Shown piece by piece: positions 10,135 to 27,205 of a stretch of 64,000 nucleotides of DNA. The translations under genes and the position numbers were made by a program. The notes beneath the pieces were generated by a model. It was not told the origin of the DNA, made no database searches, and worked only from the letters and a program-made list of their open reading frames with translations. The stretch comes from Pseudomonas rhizoryzae (GTDB taxonomy: Bacteria > Pseudomonadota > Gammaproteobacteria > Pseudomonadales > Pseudomonadaceae): assembly GCF_005250615.1 (NCBI RefSeq), contig NZ_SULM01000015.1, positions 25,970-89,969 on the forward strand, given 5' to 3'. Each line of letters begins with the position of its first letter. The first letter of the stretch is position 1.

Positions 10135-10155
10135 TCTCTTGCCGCTGGAGGTCCC

Positions 10156-11322
10156 ATGAACGACACCCTCGATCATCACGCACTCGCCACCTGGATGAAG
10201 GCGGCGGTTCCACCCTGCCTGTCGCTCTACCTACCCACCGAGCGTGCCTTCCCGCAACGCGAGCAGAACGTCATTCGCTTCAAGAATCTGCTGCGCACCG
10301 TCGAAGCCGATGTGCGCCAGCGCTTCCCCGAAGCCGATACCACCGCCCTGCTCGCCCCCCTGACCGCTCTGATCGACGACGCCGACTTCTGGAATCATCC
10401 ACGCGGCGGCCTGATCATCCTGCGCGATCGCGATCATCTGCACCTGCTCAAGGTAGCTGGCGGCGTACCGGAAACGGCGATGGTCAACCATCACTTCCAC
10501 CTGCAGCCACTGCTGCAACTGGCCCAGACCACCGGCCGCTACCAGGTGCTCTGTCTGTCCCGCGACCATGCCCGCCTGTTCGAAGGCAGCCGCGACAACC
10601 TGGTGGAGGTCGAATTGGCCGAAGGCGTGCCCCGGACCCTGGAAGAGGCCCTGGGCACCGACCTGACCGAAGGTAACCAGCGTGGCCTGCCCCAGGGTTT
10701 CGGCCGTGCCAGCGAGCGCGGCGACGCCATGCAGCACAACGCCGGCGGCATCAGCAAGCATGACGAGCAGAACGTCGATCGCGAACGCTATTTCCTGGCC
10801 CTGGATCGGGCCCTCACCCGCGAGCACTCGCAGCCGAGCAAGCTGCCCTTGCTGCTCGCCGCCCTGCCGGAGCATCAGGCGGTCTTTCGCCGGATCAGCA
10901 ACAATCCCCTGCTATTGGCCGAGGGCCTCGCGGGCGATCCGGGGCCGCTCGACAATGACACCCTGAGAGAGAAGGCCTGGGCGGTGATGGAGCCGCATCT
11001 CGATCGGCATCTGGGTGAATTGCTGGATACCTATGCCCAACGCCAGGGGCAGGGCCTGGCCTCGGATCGGCTGGAGGAGATCGGCGGCGCCGTACTGGAT
11101 GCCCGGGTCGCCACCTTGCTGGTGGAAGCCGACCGGCGCATTCCCGGCCATCTGGATTTCGATCGCCGCTTGCTGGTGCCTTCCGACCCGGCCGGCGCGA
11201 ACACCGAGGACCTGCTGGACGAACTCAGCCTGCAAACCCTGCAACAGGGTGGCCAGGTACTGGTGCTGCCGCGCGAGCGGATGCCGGGCAAGACCGGCGC
11301 CGCGGCCATATATCGCTTCTAG
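10156..11322 (+). CDS. baeRF-type protein (bacterial relative of aRF1/eRF1), family 3-like
   Basis: A 388-residue protein resembling the bacterial archaeo-eukaryotic release-factor-like (baeRF) proteins, family 3. Supporting features are the N-terminal CLSLYLPTERA with QNVIRFKNLL, an FWNHPRGGLIIL strand-turn, HFHLQPLLQL at about 113-122, YQVLCLSRDHARLFEG at 129-144, a loop AGGISKHDEQNVDRE at 196-210 where the GGQ catalytic loop of eRF1 would map, AWAVMEP, and a final GGQVLVLPRERMP. These proteins are thought to act at the ribosome or in stress responses, but no reaction is established. The ATG has GGAGG six bases upstream. The gene stands alone between gfnR and ispD, where P. aeruginosa carries other genes, so it looks like an accessory insertion in this locus. 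Confidence 0.75.
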   Translation: MNDTLDHHALATWMKAAVPPCLSLYLPTERAFPQREQNVIRFKNLLRTVEADVRQRFPEADTTALLAPLTALIDDADFWNHPRGGLIILRDRDHLHLLKVAGGVPETAMVNHHFHLQPLLQLAQTTGRYQVLCLSRDHARLFEGSRDNLVEVELAEGVPRTLEEALGTDLTEGNQRGLPQGFGRASERGDAMQHNAGGISKHDEQNVDRERYFLALDRALTREHSQPSKLPLLLAALPEHQAVFRRISNNPLLLAEGLAGDPGPLDNDTLREKAWAVMEPHLDRHLGELLDTYAQRQGQGLASDRLEEIGGAVLDARVATLLVEADRRIPGHLDFDRRLLVPSDPAGANTEDLLDELSLQTLQQGGQVLVLPRERMPGKTGAAAIYRF

Positions 11323-11357
11323 GCTCCGCCCGATCTCGGCGACTTTTCAGACAAGCC
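11322..11357. repeat. Short relative of the 157-bp element between two stop codons
   Basis: A 36-bp inverted-repeat segment flanked by TA on both sides (GGCTCCG to CAAGCC). Its right arm carries CTCGGCGACTTTTC, identical over 14 bases to the right end of the 6879-7035 element. It looks like an internally deleted or decayed copy. The stop codons TAG of the baeRF gene (+) and of ispD (-) are each formed by one TA plus the adjoining G of the element. Confidence 0.6.
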
Positions 11358-12082
11358 TAGGAGGCTGGCGTGTCCGCCAGAGCATCGAGCTGCCAGCTGC
11401 GACGCAGCCAGTCCAGGTCTTCCGGCCGGGTGATCTTGAGATTGTCCGGCCGGCCTTCCACCAGGCGCGGCGCCAGGCCCGCCCATTCCATGGCCGAGGC
11501 CTCATCGGTCACAGCGACGCCGGCCGCCAAGGCATCGGCCAGGGCTCGACTCAGCGGTCCCAGACGGAACATCTGTGGCGTATAGGCCTGCCAAACCAGG
11601 CTGCGATCCAGGGTAGCCGCGACCCGGCCATCGGCACCGGCGCGCTTGAGGGTATCCCGCACCGGCACCGCCAGCAGCCCGCCCACGTCATCAGCGGCCA
11701 GGCTGGCGAGCAGGTGATCGATATCACTGCGCTGCAGATTGGGCCGCGCCGCGTCGTGCACCAGCACCCAGGCATCGTCCGCCACGCCCTGGGCACTCAG
11801 CAGCAACAGCGCCGACAGCACCGAACTGGCGCGCTCGGCGCCGCCTTCGGCGCAGCGGATGCGCGCGTCCTGGGCGAGAGGCAACTGCGGCCACCAGGGA
11901 TCGTCGTTGGCCAGCGCCACCACGATACCCAGGGTGCCTGGATGTTCGAGGAAAGCCGCCAGGGTGTGCTCGATGACGCTACGGCCGGCCAATTCGAGAT
12001 ACTGCTTGGGCCGATCCGCGCGCATGCGCGAACCGACGCCGGCGGCCGGCAGGACGGCCCAGAACGAGGGTGCAGGAGTCAT
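11357..12082 (-). CDS. ispD: 2-C-methyl-D-erythritol 4-phosphate cytidylyltransferase
   Basis: Third step of the MEP pathway, transferring CMP to methylerythritol phosphate; 241 residues. The nucleotide-binding LPAAGVGSRM (11-20) with PKQY after it and the signature VHDAARP are present, as is the C-terminal GRPDNLKIT. It begins four bases after ftsB ends, in the conserved eno-ftsB-ispD arrangement. Its stop TAG lies in the border of the short inverted-repeat element. Confidence 0.95.
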   Translation of the reverse strand: MTPAPSFWAVLPAAGVGSRMRADRPKQYLELAGRSVIEHTLAAFLEHPGTLGIVVALANDDPWWPQLPLAQDARIRCAEGGAERASSVLSALLLLSAQGVADDAWVLVHDAARPNLQRSDIDHLLASLAADDVGGLLAVPVRDTLKRAGADGRVAATLDRSLVWQAYTPQMFRLGPLSRALADALAAGVAVTDEASAMEWAGLAPRLVEGRPDNLKITRPEDLDWLRRSWQLDALADTPAS

Positions 12083-12086
12083 CTAT

Positions 12087-12365
12087 TTATTTGGATTGCA
12101 GGAAGAGGGTTTCGCCCTGTTTGACCATGCCGAGCTCGTGGCGGGCACGCTCCTCGACGGTCTCCATGCCTTTCTTGAGCTCGACGACCTCGGCTTCGAG
12201 GATCTCGTTGCGCTCCAGCAGGCGCTTGTTCTCGCCGTTCTGGTCGGCGATCTGCTGCTTGAGTTCGCGCACCTGGGCGAAGCTGCCATCACCGACCCAC
12301 AGGCGATACTGGAGACCGCCGAGCAGCAGGAGCAGGAAGGGAAACAGCCAGTAGGGACTTCGCAT
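12087..12365 (-). CDS. ftsB: Cell division protein FtsB
   Basis: A 92-residue bitopic divisome protein that with FtsL and FtsQ activates septal peptidoglycan synthesis. One transmembrane segment (WLFPFLLLLLGGLQYRLW, about residues 5-22) is followed by a coiled coil (about 30-72) and a short C-terminal end with ERARHELGMVKQGE, a family signature. The ATG at 12365 starts MRSPYWLF; an upstream in-frame extension of 16 residues is not conserved. Confidence 0.95.
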   Translation of the reverse strand: MRSPYWLFPFLLLLLGGLQYRLWVGDGSFAQVRELKQQIADQNGENKRLLERNEILEAEVVELKKGMETVEERARHELGMVKQGETLFLQSK

Positions 12366-12410
12366 GGACGGTACGGATTCGCGGACGGCGGATGCCGCAA
12401 GGGGCGGCGG

Positions 12411-12469
12411 CAAAAACGAAAACAGGATAGAAGCCCAGCTCTACGCTTGTAAACTGGGCATCTATCCTG
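12411..12469 (-). terminator. Terminator between eno and ftsB
   Basis: CAGGATAGA-A-GCCCAG and CTGGGC-A-TCTATCCTG form a long stem with one A/A mismatch and a 15-base loop (12423-12469). On the minus strand TTTTCGTTTTT follows. It should end most eno transcripts and leave ftsB-ispD to read-through or to its own promoter. Confidence 0.8.
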
Positions 12470-12531
12470 TGGTTCGTCAGACGATTCAGGAGGCGACGAA
12501 CTGAATCCCCGCCTCCGCGCTCGCGCAGCCC

Positions 12532-13875
<1,344 letters not shown>

Positions 13876-13901
13876 CTAGGCTTTTTGGTTCAAGCCGCCA
13901 T

Positions 13902-16516
<2,615 letters not shown>

Positions 16517-16523
16517 CTAAAGG

Positions 16524-17840
16524 TCATCCCAGCTCAAACCCGCCCATGCCGTCGGCGGGCAGCCATTCGAGCCGCCCTCCACCTGGCAGCCCATCCAGGC
16601 CGGGCAGATTGGCCACCGCCAGCAGTTCGTCGCCACGCCAGAGCAGCGGCAAACGGCCGCGCAGGAACGGCGGCACCCCGCGCTCGTTGAGCAGGCGCTT
16701 CAGATCGCGGGTGCCGCGACCGGGTACGACGAAACGCTCGCCACCCTGCCGATAGGCGACACTCCAGCCAGGTGCGGCGCCCTCCCCGGCAAAGACCAGT
16801 CGACCATTGCCGGGAAGCTCCAGGGTATGGGCTTGCGCGGTGACGACCAGGGGCAGCGGCTCCACCGACCACGTCGCGGGCACCCACCAGATCCGTCCAG
16901 CGCCACGACGTACGCTGCCACCTTCCAGGCGCCACAGCGGATCGCTCGCCTCACCGCTATCGCGCAGAGCCTGCCAACCGGCCCAATGGGCGCTGTCAGG
17001 CTGGCGGGTCAAGGACGCTAGCCAGGCGCGCAGGGCATTGCGCTGTCGCGTCTCGCTCAAGGCCTGCAAAGGCGCCAGGGCCAGACTGGGCAGCGGGAGC
17101 CAGGCGAAGGGCTGCTCGCCCGCCTGGGCGTGCTGCAGATCGAGGACAGCCAACTCCCTGAGCAATTCGTCGGCTTCGGCCAGATGGCCGGCGCTGCGCG
17201 CCATGACCTGATCGACGCCCGGCCAACGACTTCTTAGCCGTGGCAACACCTCATGCCTGAGGTAGTTGCGATCCAACTGGGTATCGGCATTGCTGGGATC
17301 TTCGATCCACGCCAGCCCGGCGGTCTCGGCATAGGCCAACAGGGTGCTGCGCGGCTCGTCCAGCAAGGGTCGCCAAAGACGACCGGCCGCGAAGGACCGC
17401 GCACCCGGCATGCCGGCCAGCCCCTTCACCCCGGCGCCGCGCACCAGGCGATGCAGCAGCGTTTCCAGTTGATCGTCACGATGCTGGCCGAGCACCAGGC
17501 AGCCATCCGCTGGAAGGGCCTGGGCGAAGGCGGCATAGCGCGCCTCGCGGGCGGCACGTTCGAGACTTGCCAGGTTATCGGTGCGGACGTGCAGGGTATC
17601 GAGGGATACCTGTAGCGCTTGGCAGACTTGGGCGCAGTGGCTGACCCAGGCATCGGCTGCTGGCTGCAGCCCGTGGTGTACATGGACCGCCTGCAGGTCG
17701 GCAAGCAGGCCGCGCTCACGCAACTGCGCGAAGAGATGCAGCAGGACGGTGGAGTCGAGTCCGCCGGAGAAACCTACCCGCCAGTGACGGGTAGGCGGCT
17801 GCCGCTCCAGGCGGGCGTGCAGCCGGTCCAGCAGCCCCAT
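16524..17840 (-). CDS. tilS: tRNA(Ile)-lysidine synthase
   Basis: Modifies C34 of the CAU-anticodon isoleucine tRNA to lysidine, which is essential for decoding AUA. The 438-residue protein has the ATP-pyrophosphatase motif SGGLDS at 25-30, LGQHRDDQLET and the EDPSNAD region, followed by the C-terminal domains. It starts ten bases after accA ends, so the two are probably co-transcribed with dnaE. Codon and base use are as in its neighbours. Confidence 0.95.
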   Translation of the reverse strand: MGLLDRLHARLERQPPTRHWRVGFSGGLDSTVLLHLFAQLRERGLLADLQAVHVHHGLQPAADAWVSHCAQVCQALQVSLDTLHVRTDNLASLERAAREARYAAFAQALPADGCLVLGQHRDDQLETLLHRLVRGAGVKGLAGMPGARSFAAGRLWRPLLDEPRSTLLAYAETAGLAWIEDPSNADTQLDRNYLRHEVLPRLRSRWPGVDQVMARSAGHLAEADELLRELAVLDLQHAQAGEQPFAWLPLPSLALAPLQALSETRQRNALRAWLASLTRQPDSAHWAGWQALRDSGEASDPLWRLEGGSVRRGAGRIWWVPATWSVEPLPLVVTAQAHTLELPGNGRLVFAGEGAAPGWSVAYRQGGERFVVPGRGTRDLKRLLNERGVPPFLRGRLPLLWRGDELLAVANLPGLDGLPGGGRLEWLPADGMGGFELG

Positions 17841-17850
17841 GACGGCGGGG

Positions 17851-18801
17851 TCAGGAGATGCCGTAGCTCATCAGGCGCTCGTAGCGACGCTCCAGCAACG
17901 CCGGCACGTCATAGCCCTTGAGGTCGTCGAGTTGTTGCAACAGCGCGCTGCGCAGGCTGGCGGCCATCGCCTGGGGATCGCGATGAGCGCCACCCAGCGG
18001 CTCGTCGATCACCTGGTCGACGATGTTCAGGCTCTTCAGGCGCTCGGCGGTGATACCCATGGCCTCGGCGGCATCGGGCGCCTTCTCGGCGGTCTTCCAC
18101 AGGATGGAGGCGCAACCTTCCGGCGAGATCACCGAGTAGGTTGAATGCTGCAGCATGTTGAGCTGGTCACAGACGCCGATGGCCAGGGCGCCACCGGAAC
18201 CACCCTCGCCGATCACGGTGGCGATGATGGGGGTCTTCAGGCGCGCCATGACGCGCAGGTTCCAGGCGATGGCTTCGCTCTGGCCGCGCTCTTCGGCATC
18301 GATACCCGGGTAGGCGCCGGGGGTGTCGATGAAGGTAAGGATCGGCATCTTGAAGCGCTCGGCCATCTCCATCAGGCGGCATGCCTTGCGATAGCCTTCC
18401 GGACGCGGCATGCCGAAGTTACGGCGCACCTTCTCACGGACTTCACGGCCTTTCTGGTGGCCGATGACCATCACCGGGCGGCCGTCCAGGCGGGCGATGC
18501 CGCCGACGATGGCCGGATCATCGGCGAAGTGGCGGTCACCGTGCAGCTCTTCGAAATCGGTGAAGAGGTAGCCGATGTAGTCGAGGGTGTAAGGCCGCAG
18601 CGGATGCCGCGCCAGGCGGGCGACCTGCCAACTGGAGAGGTCGCTGAAGATGCTCTTGGTGAGCGCCTGGCTCTTCTCCTGCAACCGGGCGATCTCGTCA
18701 CTGATATTCAGCGCATTGTCGTTACCGACCAGTCGAAGTTCTTCGATCTTGGCCTGGAGATCGGCGATAGGCTGTTCGAAATCGAGATAGTTCGGGTTCA
18801 T
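17851..18801 (-). CDS. accA: Acetyl-CoA carboxylase carboxyltransferase subunit alpha
   Basis: Forms malonyl-CoA with AccD in the first step of fatty acid synthesis; 316 residues. The [20 protein letters not shown] terminus fixes the start at 18801 (an ATG two codons upstream is also possible). The crotonase-like core carries DTPGAYPG and [12 protein letters not shown], and [11 protein letters not shown] follows. It lies downstream of dnaE with a 140-base gap in which I see no clear terminator. Confidence 0.98.
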   Translation of the reverse strand: MNPNYLDFEQPIADLQAKIEELRLVGNDNALNISDEIARLQEKSQALTKSIFSDLSSWQVARLARHPLRPYTLDYIGYLFTDFEELHGDRHFADDPAIVGGIARLDGRPVMVIGHQKGREVREKVRRNFGMPRPEGYRKACRLMEMAERFKMPILTFIDTPGAYPGIDAEERGQSEAIAWNLRVMARLKTPIIATVIGEGGSGGALAIGVCDQLNMLQHSTYSVISPEGCASILWKTAEKAPDAAEAMGITAERLKSLNIVDQVIDEPLGGAHRDPQAMAASLRSALLQQLDDLKGYDVPALLERRYERLMSYGIS

Positions 18802-18941
18802 GGGCATCCGTTAGTGCAATCTAGAGCCAAGGGCCGGGGCGCCTACCTTAAGGGATCGGACGGGACAGGTCGAGACTCCTGCCGCGTCACCGGCACCCGC
18901 CGCTGGCGAGGGTTGGGACGGAGCGCGCGAGGCGCTCGGAC

Positions 18942-22463
<3,522 letters not shown>

Positions 22464-22552
22464 GGCAGAGACCTCTTGATGCATGAGGCGCGAGATTGTA
22501 CCGGATAGTCGAAGCGGGGTCAGAGCGTCGCGACGGCTGTCAGCGAAGACGG

Positions 22553-23188
22553 TCAGTAGGTGGCGACGATCTGGGTCGAGGCCTGGGTCTCGAGGGCGAG
22601 CCAGGCGTCGCGCACCGGCGCGAAGGAGCGACGGTGGATGGGCGTTGGTCCCAGGCGCTTGAGCGCCTCGAGGTGCTCGGCGGTGGGATAACCCTTGTGC
22701 CCAGCCAGGCCATAGCCGGGATAGAGCGCATCCAGCGCTTGCATTTCACGGTCGCGAGTCACCTTGGCCAGGATCGACGCGGCAGCAATTGCCGGAACCT
22801 GGCTATCCCCCTTCACCACCGGCGAACTGGGTACGGCCAGCTTCGGACAGCGGTTGCCGTCGATCAGCGCCAGCCGTGGCTGCACCGCGAGCCCTTCGAC
22901 GGCCCGCTGCATGGCCAGCATGGTGGCATGCAGGATGTTCAGCCGATCGATTTCGGCGACCTCGGCCCGGGCGACGCACCAGGCCAGGGCCTTCTCCTGG
23001 ATCTCGTCGAACAGGGCCTCGCGCCGCAGCAGCGACAGCTTCTTCGAATCGTTCAGCCCTAGGATGGGCTTGCCCGGATCGAGGATGACCGCCGCCGTGA
23101 CCACGGCGCCGCACAGCGGACCGCGACCGACCTCGTCCACCCCGGCGACCAGCGCCTCGACCAGATTGAAGTCCAATCCCAACTGCAT
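22553..23188 (-). CDS. rnhB: Ribonuclease HII
   Basis: Removes ribonucleotides and RNA primers from DNA; 211 residues. The catalytic acidic pair is in [10 protein letters not shown] (D18, E19), and the third acidic residue is in ILHATM context with DR upstream. [15 protein letters not shown] is a family motif. The start codon shares its A with the lpxB stop (TGATG), showing coupling with lpxB. Confidence 0.95.
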   Translation of the reverse strand: MQLGLDFNLVEALVAGVDEVGRGPLCGAVVTAAVILDPGKPILGLNDSKKLSLLRREALFDEIQEKALAWCVARAEVAEIDRLNILHATMLAMQRAVEGLAVQPRLALIDGNRCPKLAVPSSPVVKGDSQVPAIAAASILAKVTRDREMQALDALYPGYGLAGHKGYPTAEHLEALKRLGPTPIHRRSFAPVRDAWLALETQASTQIVATY

Positions 23189-24357
23189 CAGCTGCGCTCC
23201 TGCAGCAGATCCAGCACCGCACGCGCCGCCTGCACCGAGGCATCACGCCTCAGGCTGTGATGGATAGCCGCGAAGCTATCGGTCTGCTGCTCGGGTTGTT
23301 CCAGAAGTGGTAGTAGCTCGGCCACCAGTCGCTCTGGCGTCGCCTCGTGCTGGATGAGCTCGGGCACCAGCTTGCGCCCGGCCAAGAGATTAGGCAGCGA
23401 GATATAGGGACTCTTCACCAGTTGCTTGAGGATCAGATAGGTCAGCGGCGCCACCCGATAGGCCACTACCATGGGGCGCTTGAACAACAGCGCCTCTAGC
23501 GTCGCGGTGCCCGAAGCGATCAGCACGCCATCGCAGGCGGCCAGCACCTCATGGGAACGGCCATCGGTCAGCAGCAGCGGCAAGGGCGGCCGGCCTTCCA
23601 ACAGCTGCTCCACCTGCGCGCGGCGCGCGGCGTTGGCGCAGGGCAACACGAAGCGCACGCCTGGGCGTACGGCCAGCAATCGAGCGGCAGCATCGAGGAA
23701 CAGCGCCCCCAGGCGCCCTACTTCACCGCCGCGACTGCCGGGCAACAGGGCGATGACCTGCCCGTCTTCCGGCAAGCCCAGAGCCTGTCTGGCCACCTGG
23801 CGGTCGCTGTCCAAGGGAATGGTATCGGCCAGTGGATGACCGACGAAGCGTACCGGTACTTGCTGCTCTTCGTAGAAACGGGCCTCGAAGGGAAACAGGG
23901 TCAGCATCAGGTCGCAGCCATCGCGAATCTTCAGCACCCGCTTCTGCCGCCAGGCCCAGACCGAAGGACTGACGTAGTGCACGGCCGGGATGCCTGCGCG
24001 ATGCAGCTGAGCCTCGATCTCCAAGACGAAATCGGGGGCATCGATGCCGATGAAGACGTCCGGCCGCGCCTCGAGCAACTGGGCGATCAGCGCCTTGCGT
24101 CGGCCGAGCAATTCGCGCAGGCGGCCAAGCACCTCGACCAGTCCCATGACGGCCAGGCGTTCCATCGGGAATTCGGATACCAGCCCTTCGGCTTCCATCC
24201 GCGGACCACCGACACCCATGAAGGAGATATGGGGATGCTGCGCACGCAGCGCCTGCATCAGACCCGCGCCGAGCAGATCCCCCGAGGCCTCTCCCGCCAC
24301 CAGCGCCACACGCAAGGGGCGCTGGGCGAACTCAGCGGGTGATGCCACGCGTGGCAC
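23188..24357 (-). CDS. lpxB: Lipid-A-disaccharide synthase
   Basis: Glycosyltransferase joining UDP-diacylglucosamine and lipid X to the lipid A disaccharide; 389 residues. The [17 protein letters not shown] terminus, [22 protein letters not shown] and [13 protein letters not shown] are family motifs. The start overlaps lpxA by 26 bases, as often in this cluster; a shorter start closer to VALVAGE would remove the overlap but no better site is seen. Confidence 0.96.
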   Translation of the reverse strand: MPRVASPAEFAQRPLRVALVAGEASGDLLGAGLMQALRAQHPHISFMGVGGPRMEAEGLVSEFPMERLAVMGLVEVLGRLRELLGRRKALIAQLLEARPDVFIGIDAPDFVLEIEAQLHRAGIPAVHYVSPSVWAWRQKRVLKIRDGCDLMLTLFPFEARFYEEQQVPVRFVGHPLADTIPLDSDRQVARQALGLPEDGQVIALLPGSRGGEVGRLGALFLDAAARLLAVRPGVRFVLPCANAARRAQVEQLLEGRPPLPLLLTDGRSHEVLAACDGVLIASGTATLEALLFKRPMVVAYRVAPLTYLILKQLVKSPYISLPNLLAGRKLVPELIQHEATPERLVAELLPLLEQPEQQTDSFAAIHHSLRRDASVQAARAVLDLLQERS

Positions 24358-25108
24358 TCAGGATGGAGTCACGGAATACCGCCACTTCGGGAAACTGCTG
24401 AGCCACCGGCTCCAGCTCCTTCATGGCGTCATCGACGGTCAGCCCTTGGCGGTAGACCACCTTGTAGGCACGGCGCAGTTCCTTGATCGCCTCGGCCGAG
24501 AAGCCGCGACGGCGCATACCTTCGAAATTCATGCTGCGGGCTTCGGCGGGGTTGCCGAATACCGTGACATAGGCTGGCACATCCTTGCCGATCGCCGTGC
24601 CCATGCCGGAAAAACTATGGGCACCGATGCGGCAGAACTGATGCACCAGGGTATAGCCGGACAGGATCGCCCAGTCGTCGACATGCACGTGCCCGGCGAG
24701 CGCCGTGTTGTTGACCAGGATGCAATGATTGCCGATCACACTGTCATGACCGATGTGCACATAGGCCATCAGCAGATTGTGATCCCCGATAGTGGTCTCT
24801 TCACGATCCTGCACGGTGCCGCGATGGATGGTGACCCCTTCGCGGATGACGTTGTGATCACCGATACGCAGGCGAGTCGGCTCGCCCTTGTACTTGAGAT
24901 CAGGGGTGTCTTCGCCAATCGAAGAAAACTGGAAGATCCGGTTGTGACGCCCGATAACGGTCGGACCCTTGAGGATGACGTGCGGACCTACCACTGTCCC
25001 CTCGCCTATCTCGACATCCGGCCCGATGATCGACCAGGGGCCGACCTGGACATCGGCGGCGAGCCGTGCCTGGGAGTCGACGATAGCCCTGGGGTCGATC
25101 AACGTCAT
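24332..25108 (-). CDS. lpxA: UDP-N-acetylglucosamine O-acyltransferase
   Basis: First step of lipid A synthesis, transferring a hydroxyacyl chain from ACP to UDP-GlcNAc; 258 residues. The N-terminal half is a left-handed beta helix of hexapeptide repeats (about residues 8-190) with the catalytic histidine in the [16 protein letters not shown] region, followed by a helical C terminus ([18 protein letters not shown]). ATGA overlap with fabZ shows translational coupling. Confidence 0.97.
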   Translation of the reverse strand: MTLIDPRAIVDSQARLAADVQVGPWSIIGPDVEIGEGTVVGPHVILKGPTVIGRHNRIFQFSSIGEDTPDLKYKGEPTRLRIGDHNVIREGVTIHRGTVQDREETTIGDHNLLMAYVHIGHDSVIGNHCILVNNTALAGHVHVDDWAILSGYTLVHQFCRIGAHSFSGMGTAIGKDVPAYVTVFGNPAEARSMNFEGMRRRGFSAEAIKELRRAYKVVYRQGLTVDDAMKELEPVAQQFPEVAVFRDSILSATRGITR

Positions 25109-25545
25109 AGTTTGCGTTCCGCGCAGATGATTTCAGCCGAGCAAACAGGCTTGTCGTCAACGCTGGCCTGGCATTCGAATTTCCAGATGCCGCGCTTGGT
25201 ACTGAGGAAACGAGCCTCGAGAACCAGGCGGTCGCCGGGCGTCACTGGCTGACGAAACCGCAGCTTATCCGATCCGACGAAGTAGTACAGGGTGCCATCC
25301 GCGGGCGAGGAATTCATCATCTTGAATCCCAGCACACCGGCGGCCTGGGCCATCGCTTCGACGATGAGCACACCCGGCATGATGGGGTGCTGCGGGAAAT
25401 GGCCGGTGAAGAACGGCTCGTTGATGCTGACGTTCTTGTAGGCGCGAATACGCTTGGCTTCGATATCCAGCTCCGTCACGCGATCCACTAACAGAAAGGG
25501 ATAGCGATGCGGGAGATATTCACGGATCTCGTTGATGTCCATCAT
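25105..25545 (-). CDS. fabZ: 3-hydroxyacyl-[ACP] dehydratase FabZ
   Basis: Dehydrates hydroxyacyl-ACP in fatty acid elongation; 146 residues, the length in P. aeruginosa. Hot-dog fold with active-site histidine in [20 protein letters not shown] (residues about 48-67) including the catalytic glutamate. The start [19 protein letters not shown] at 25545 follows family members; the frame continues to a TTG seven codons upstream, which I reject. It lies between lpxD and lpxA and shares their hydroxyacyl substrate pool. Confidence 0.97.
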   Translation of the reverse strand: MMDINEIREYLPHRYPFLLVDRVTELDIEAKRIRAYKNVSINEPFFTGHFPQHPIMPGVLIVEAMAQAAGVLGFKMMNSSPADGTLYYFVGSDKLRFRQPVTPGDRLVLEARFLSTKRGIWKFECQASVDDKPVCSAEIICAERKL

Positions 25546-25590
25546 GGTCGGGGAAGGCCTGTTCAAAGAAGGGAAACATCCGATGCAGAA

Positions 25591-26664
25591 TCAAGCATCA
25601 GAAGCGGCGTCATCCCGCGAGGTCACGGTAGCCACGATTTTTTCCAGATGTTGCAGACGGCGGGCCATGTCATCGAGGTGACGAATCCGAGCAGCGCTCT
25701 TCTTCCATTCACCTGCTGGCTGCATGGCCGTGCCCGAGGAATAGGCGCCTGGCTCGGTAATCGAGCGTGTCACCATGGTCATACCGGTGACGAACACGTT
25801 GTCGCACACCTCGATATGACCCACCATGCCCACGCCACCGGCGATGGTGCAGTGCTTGCCGATCTTGGTACTGCCAGAGATACCGACGCAGGCGGCCATG
25901 GCGGTGTGCTCACCGACTTGGACGTTATGCGCGATCATGATCTGGTTGTCGAGCTTCACACCGTTGCTGATCACCGTGTTCGCCAGGGCGCCACGGTCGA
26001 TGGTGGTATTGGCGCCGATCTCGACGTCATCGCCGATCAGCACCCCCCCCAACTGGGCGATCTTCTGCCACTGGCCGCGCTCGTTGGCGAAACCGAAGCC
26101 CTCAGCACCGATTACGGCACCGGACTGCACGACGGCGCGTTCACCAACGATCACATCGTGATAGAGCGTCACCCGCGGCGCCAACCAGCTGTCAGCGCCT
26201 ATGACGCTACGAGCACCTACCACACAGTGGGCACCCAGACTGACACCGGCACCGATGCGCGCCTCGGCCTCGATCACCACGTAGGGACCGATGGCGGCCG
26301 TTGGGTCGACGACAGCATCCGCAGCGACCAGGGCTGTGGGGTGGATGCCCGCCGGGCTGCGGGGTTTGCGATCGAACAGATGGGACAACCGGGCATAGGC
26401 CAGATAGGGATTGGCCAGGATCAGGGCGTCGCCGGCATAGCCTTCGGCATCCTTCTCCGATAACAGTACGGCACCTGCCTGGGTGTCGCCCAGGTAGCGG
26501 CGATACTGGGGATTGGCCAGAAAACTCAACTGGTCGGGACCGGCCTCGGGCAAGGTGGCCAAGCCGGTCACAACCCGCTCAGGCGTACCGCGCAACTCCA
26601 CGGTCAACTGGCGGCTGTCGAGCCACTGCGCCAGTTCGCCCAGCGTAAAGGTCGTATGGCTCAT
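25591..26664 (-). CDS. lpxD: UDP-3-O-(3-hydroxyacyl)glucosamine N-acyltransferase
   Basis: Third lipid A step, adding the N-linked hydroxyacyl chain; 357 residues. An N-terminal uridine-binding domain (about 1-100) precedes a hexapeptide-repeat beta helix and a C-terminal helix ([20 protein letters not shown]). The catalytic histidine lies in the [12 protein letters not shown] region. The start codon shares a base with the skp stop (TGATG). A TTG one codon upstream is in frame but not needed. Confidence 0.96.
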   Translation of the reverse strand: MSHTTFTLGELAQWLDSRQLTVELRGTPERVVTGLATLPEAGPDQLSFLANPQYRRYLGDTQAGAVLLSEKDAEGYAGDALILANPYLAYARLSHLFDRKPRSPAGIHPTALVAADAVVDPTAAIGPYVVIEAEARIGAGVSLGAHCVVGARSVIGADSWLAPRVTLYHDVIVGERAVVQSGAVIGAEGFGFANERGQWQKIAQLGGVLIGDDVEIGANTTIDRGALANTVISNGVKLDNQIMIAHNVQVGEHTAMAACVGISGSTKIGKHCTIAGGVGMVGHIEVCDNVFVTGMTMVTRSITEPGAYSSGTAMQPAGEWKKSAARIRHLDDMARRLQHLEKIVATVTSRDDAASDA

Positions 26665-27167
26665 CAACGACCCGCGTTCATCCGCTCGATCACCTGACGG
26701 GTGATGTCATATTGCGGCTTCACGTCCACCACGGCACCACGCTCGAGCACCAGGTCGTAATCGCCCTTCTTCAGCACCTCTTCCACTGCCTTGTCCAGAC
26801 GCGGCTTCAGCTGCTTGAGCATGTCCCGATCGGATGCGGCCTTGGCATCGTTCAGCTCTTTGGACTGGAACTGGAAGTCACGGGCCTTCTGCCGGAAATC
26901 GTTCTCGAGACGGGTACGTTCGGCTTGCGCCATCTTGTCACCACCCTTGTTGAGCTTGTCCTGGATGTCCTTGGCGGAGCTTTCCAGGCCCTTCAACTTG
27001 TTGAGCTGGGGACCGAATCTTTTTTCGGAATCGACCGCGTATTTCTTGGCGGCATCCGACTCCAGCAGGGCCATCTGGTAGTTCAGCACGGCGATCTTGG
27101 TATCGGCGAAAACCGGGGCAGCAACGAGGACGGCAGCGAACAGAGCGTAACGGGTGTACTTGTGCAC
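26664..27167 (-). CDS. skp: Periplasmic chaperone Skp/OmpH
   Basis: Trimeric chaperone that escorts outer-membrane proteins through the periplasm to BAM; 167 residues. It has a cleavable signal peptide ending APVFA, then a strand ([15 protein letters not shown]) and long basic, coiled-coil helices (about 45-130) forming the tentacles. The start is GTG at 27167, with AGGAG six bases upstream; the 49 upstream codons in frame are not conserved and overlap the bamA 3' end. It lies 38 bases downstream of bamA, its functional partner. Confidence 0.94.
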   Translation of the reverse strand: MHKYTRYALFAAVLVAAPVFADTKIAVLNYQMALLESDAAKKYAVDSEKRFGPQLNKLKGLESSAKDIQDKLNKGGDKMAQAERTRLENDFRQKARDFQFQSKELNDAKAASDRDMLKQLKPRLDKAVEEVLKKGDYDLVLERGAVVDVKPQYDITRQVIERMNAGR

Positions 27168-27205
27168 AGTTGACTCCTGCGTAAAGCGCAAAGGTGTAGC
27201 CTGGG

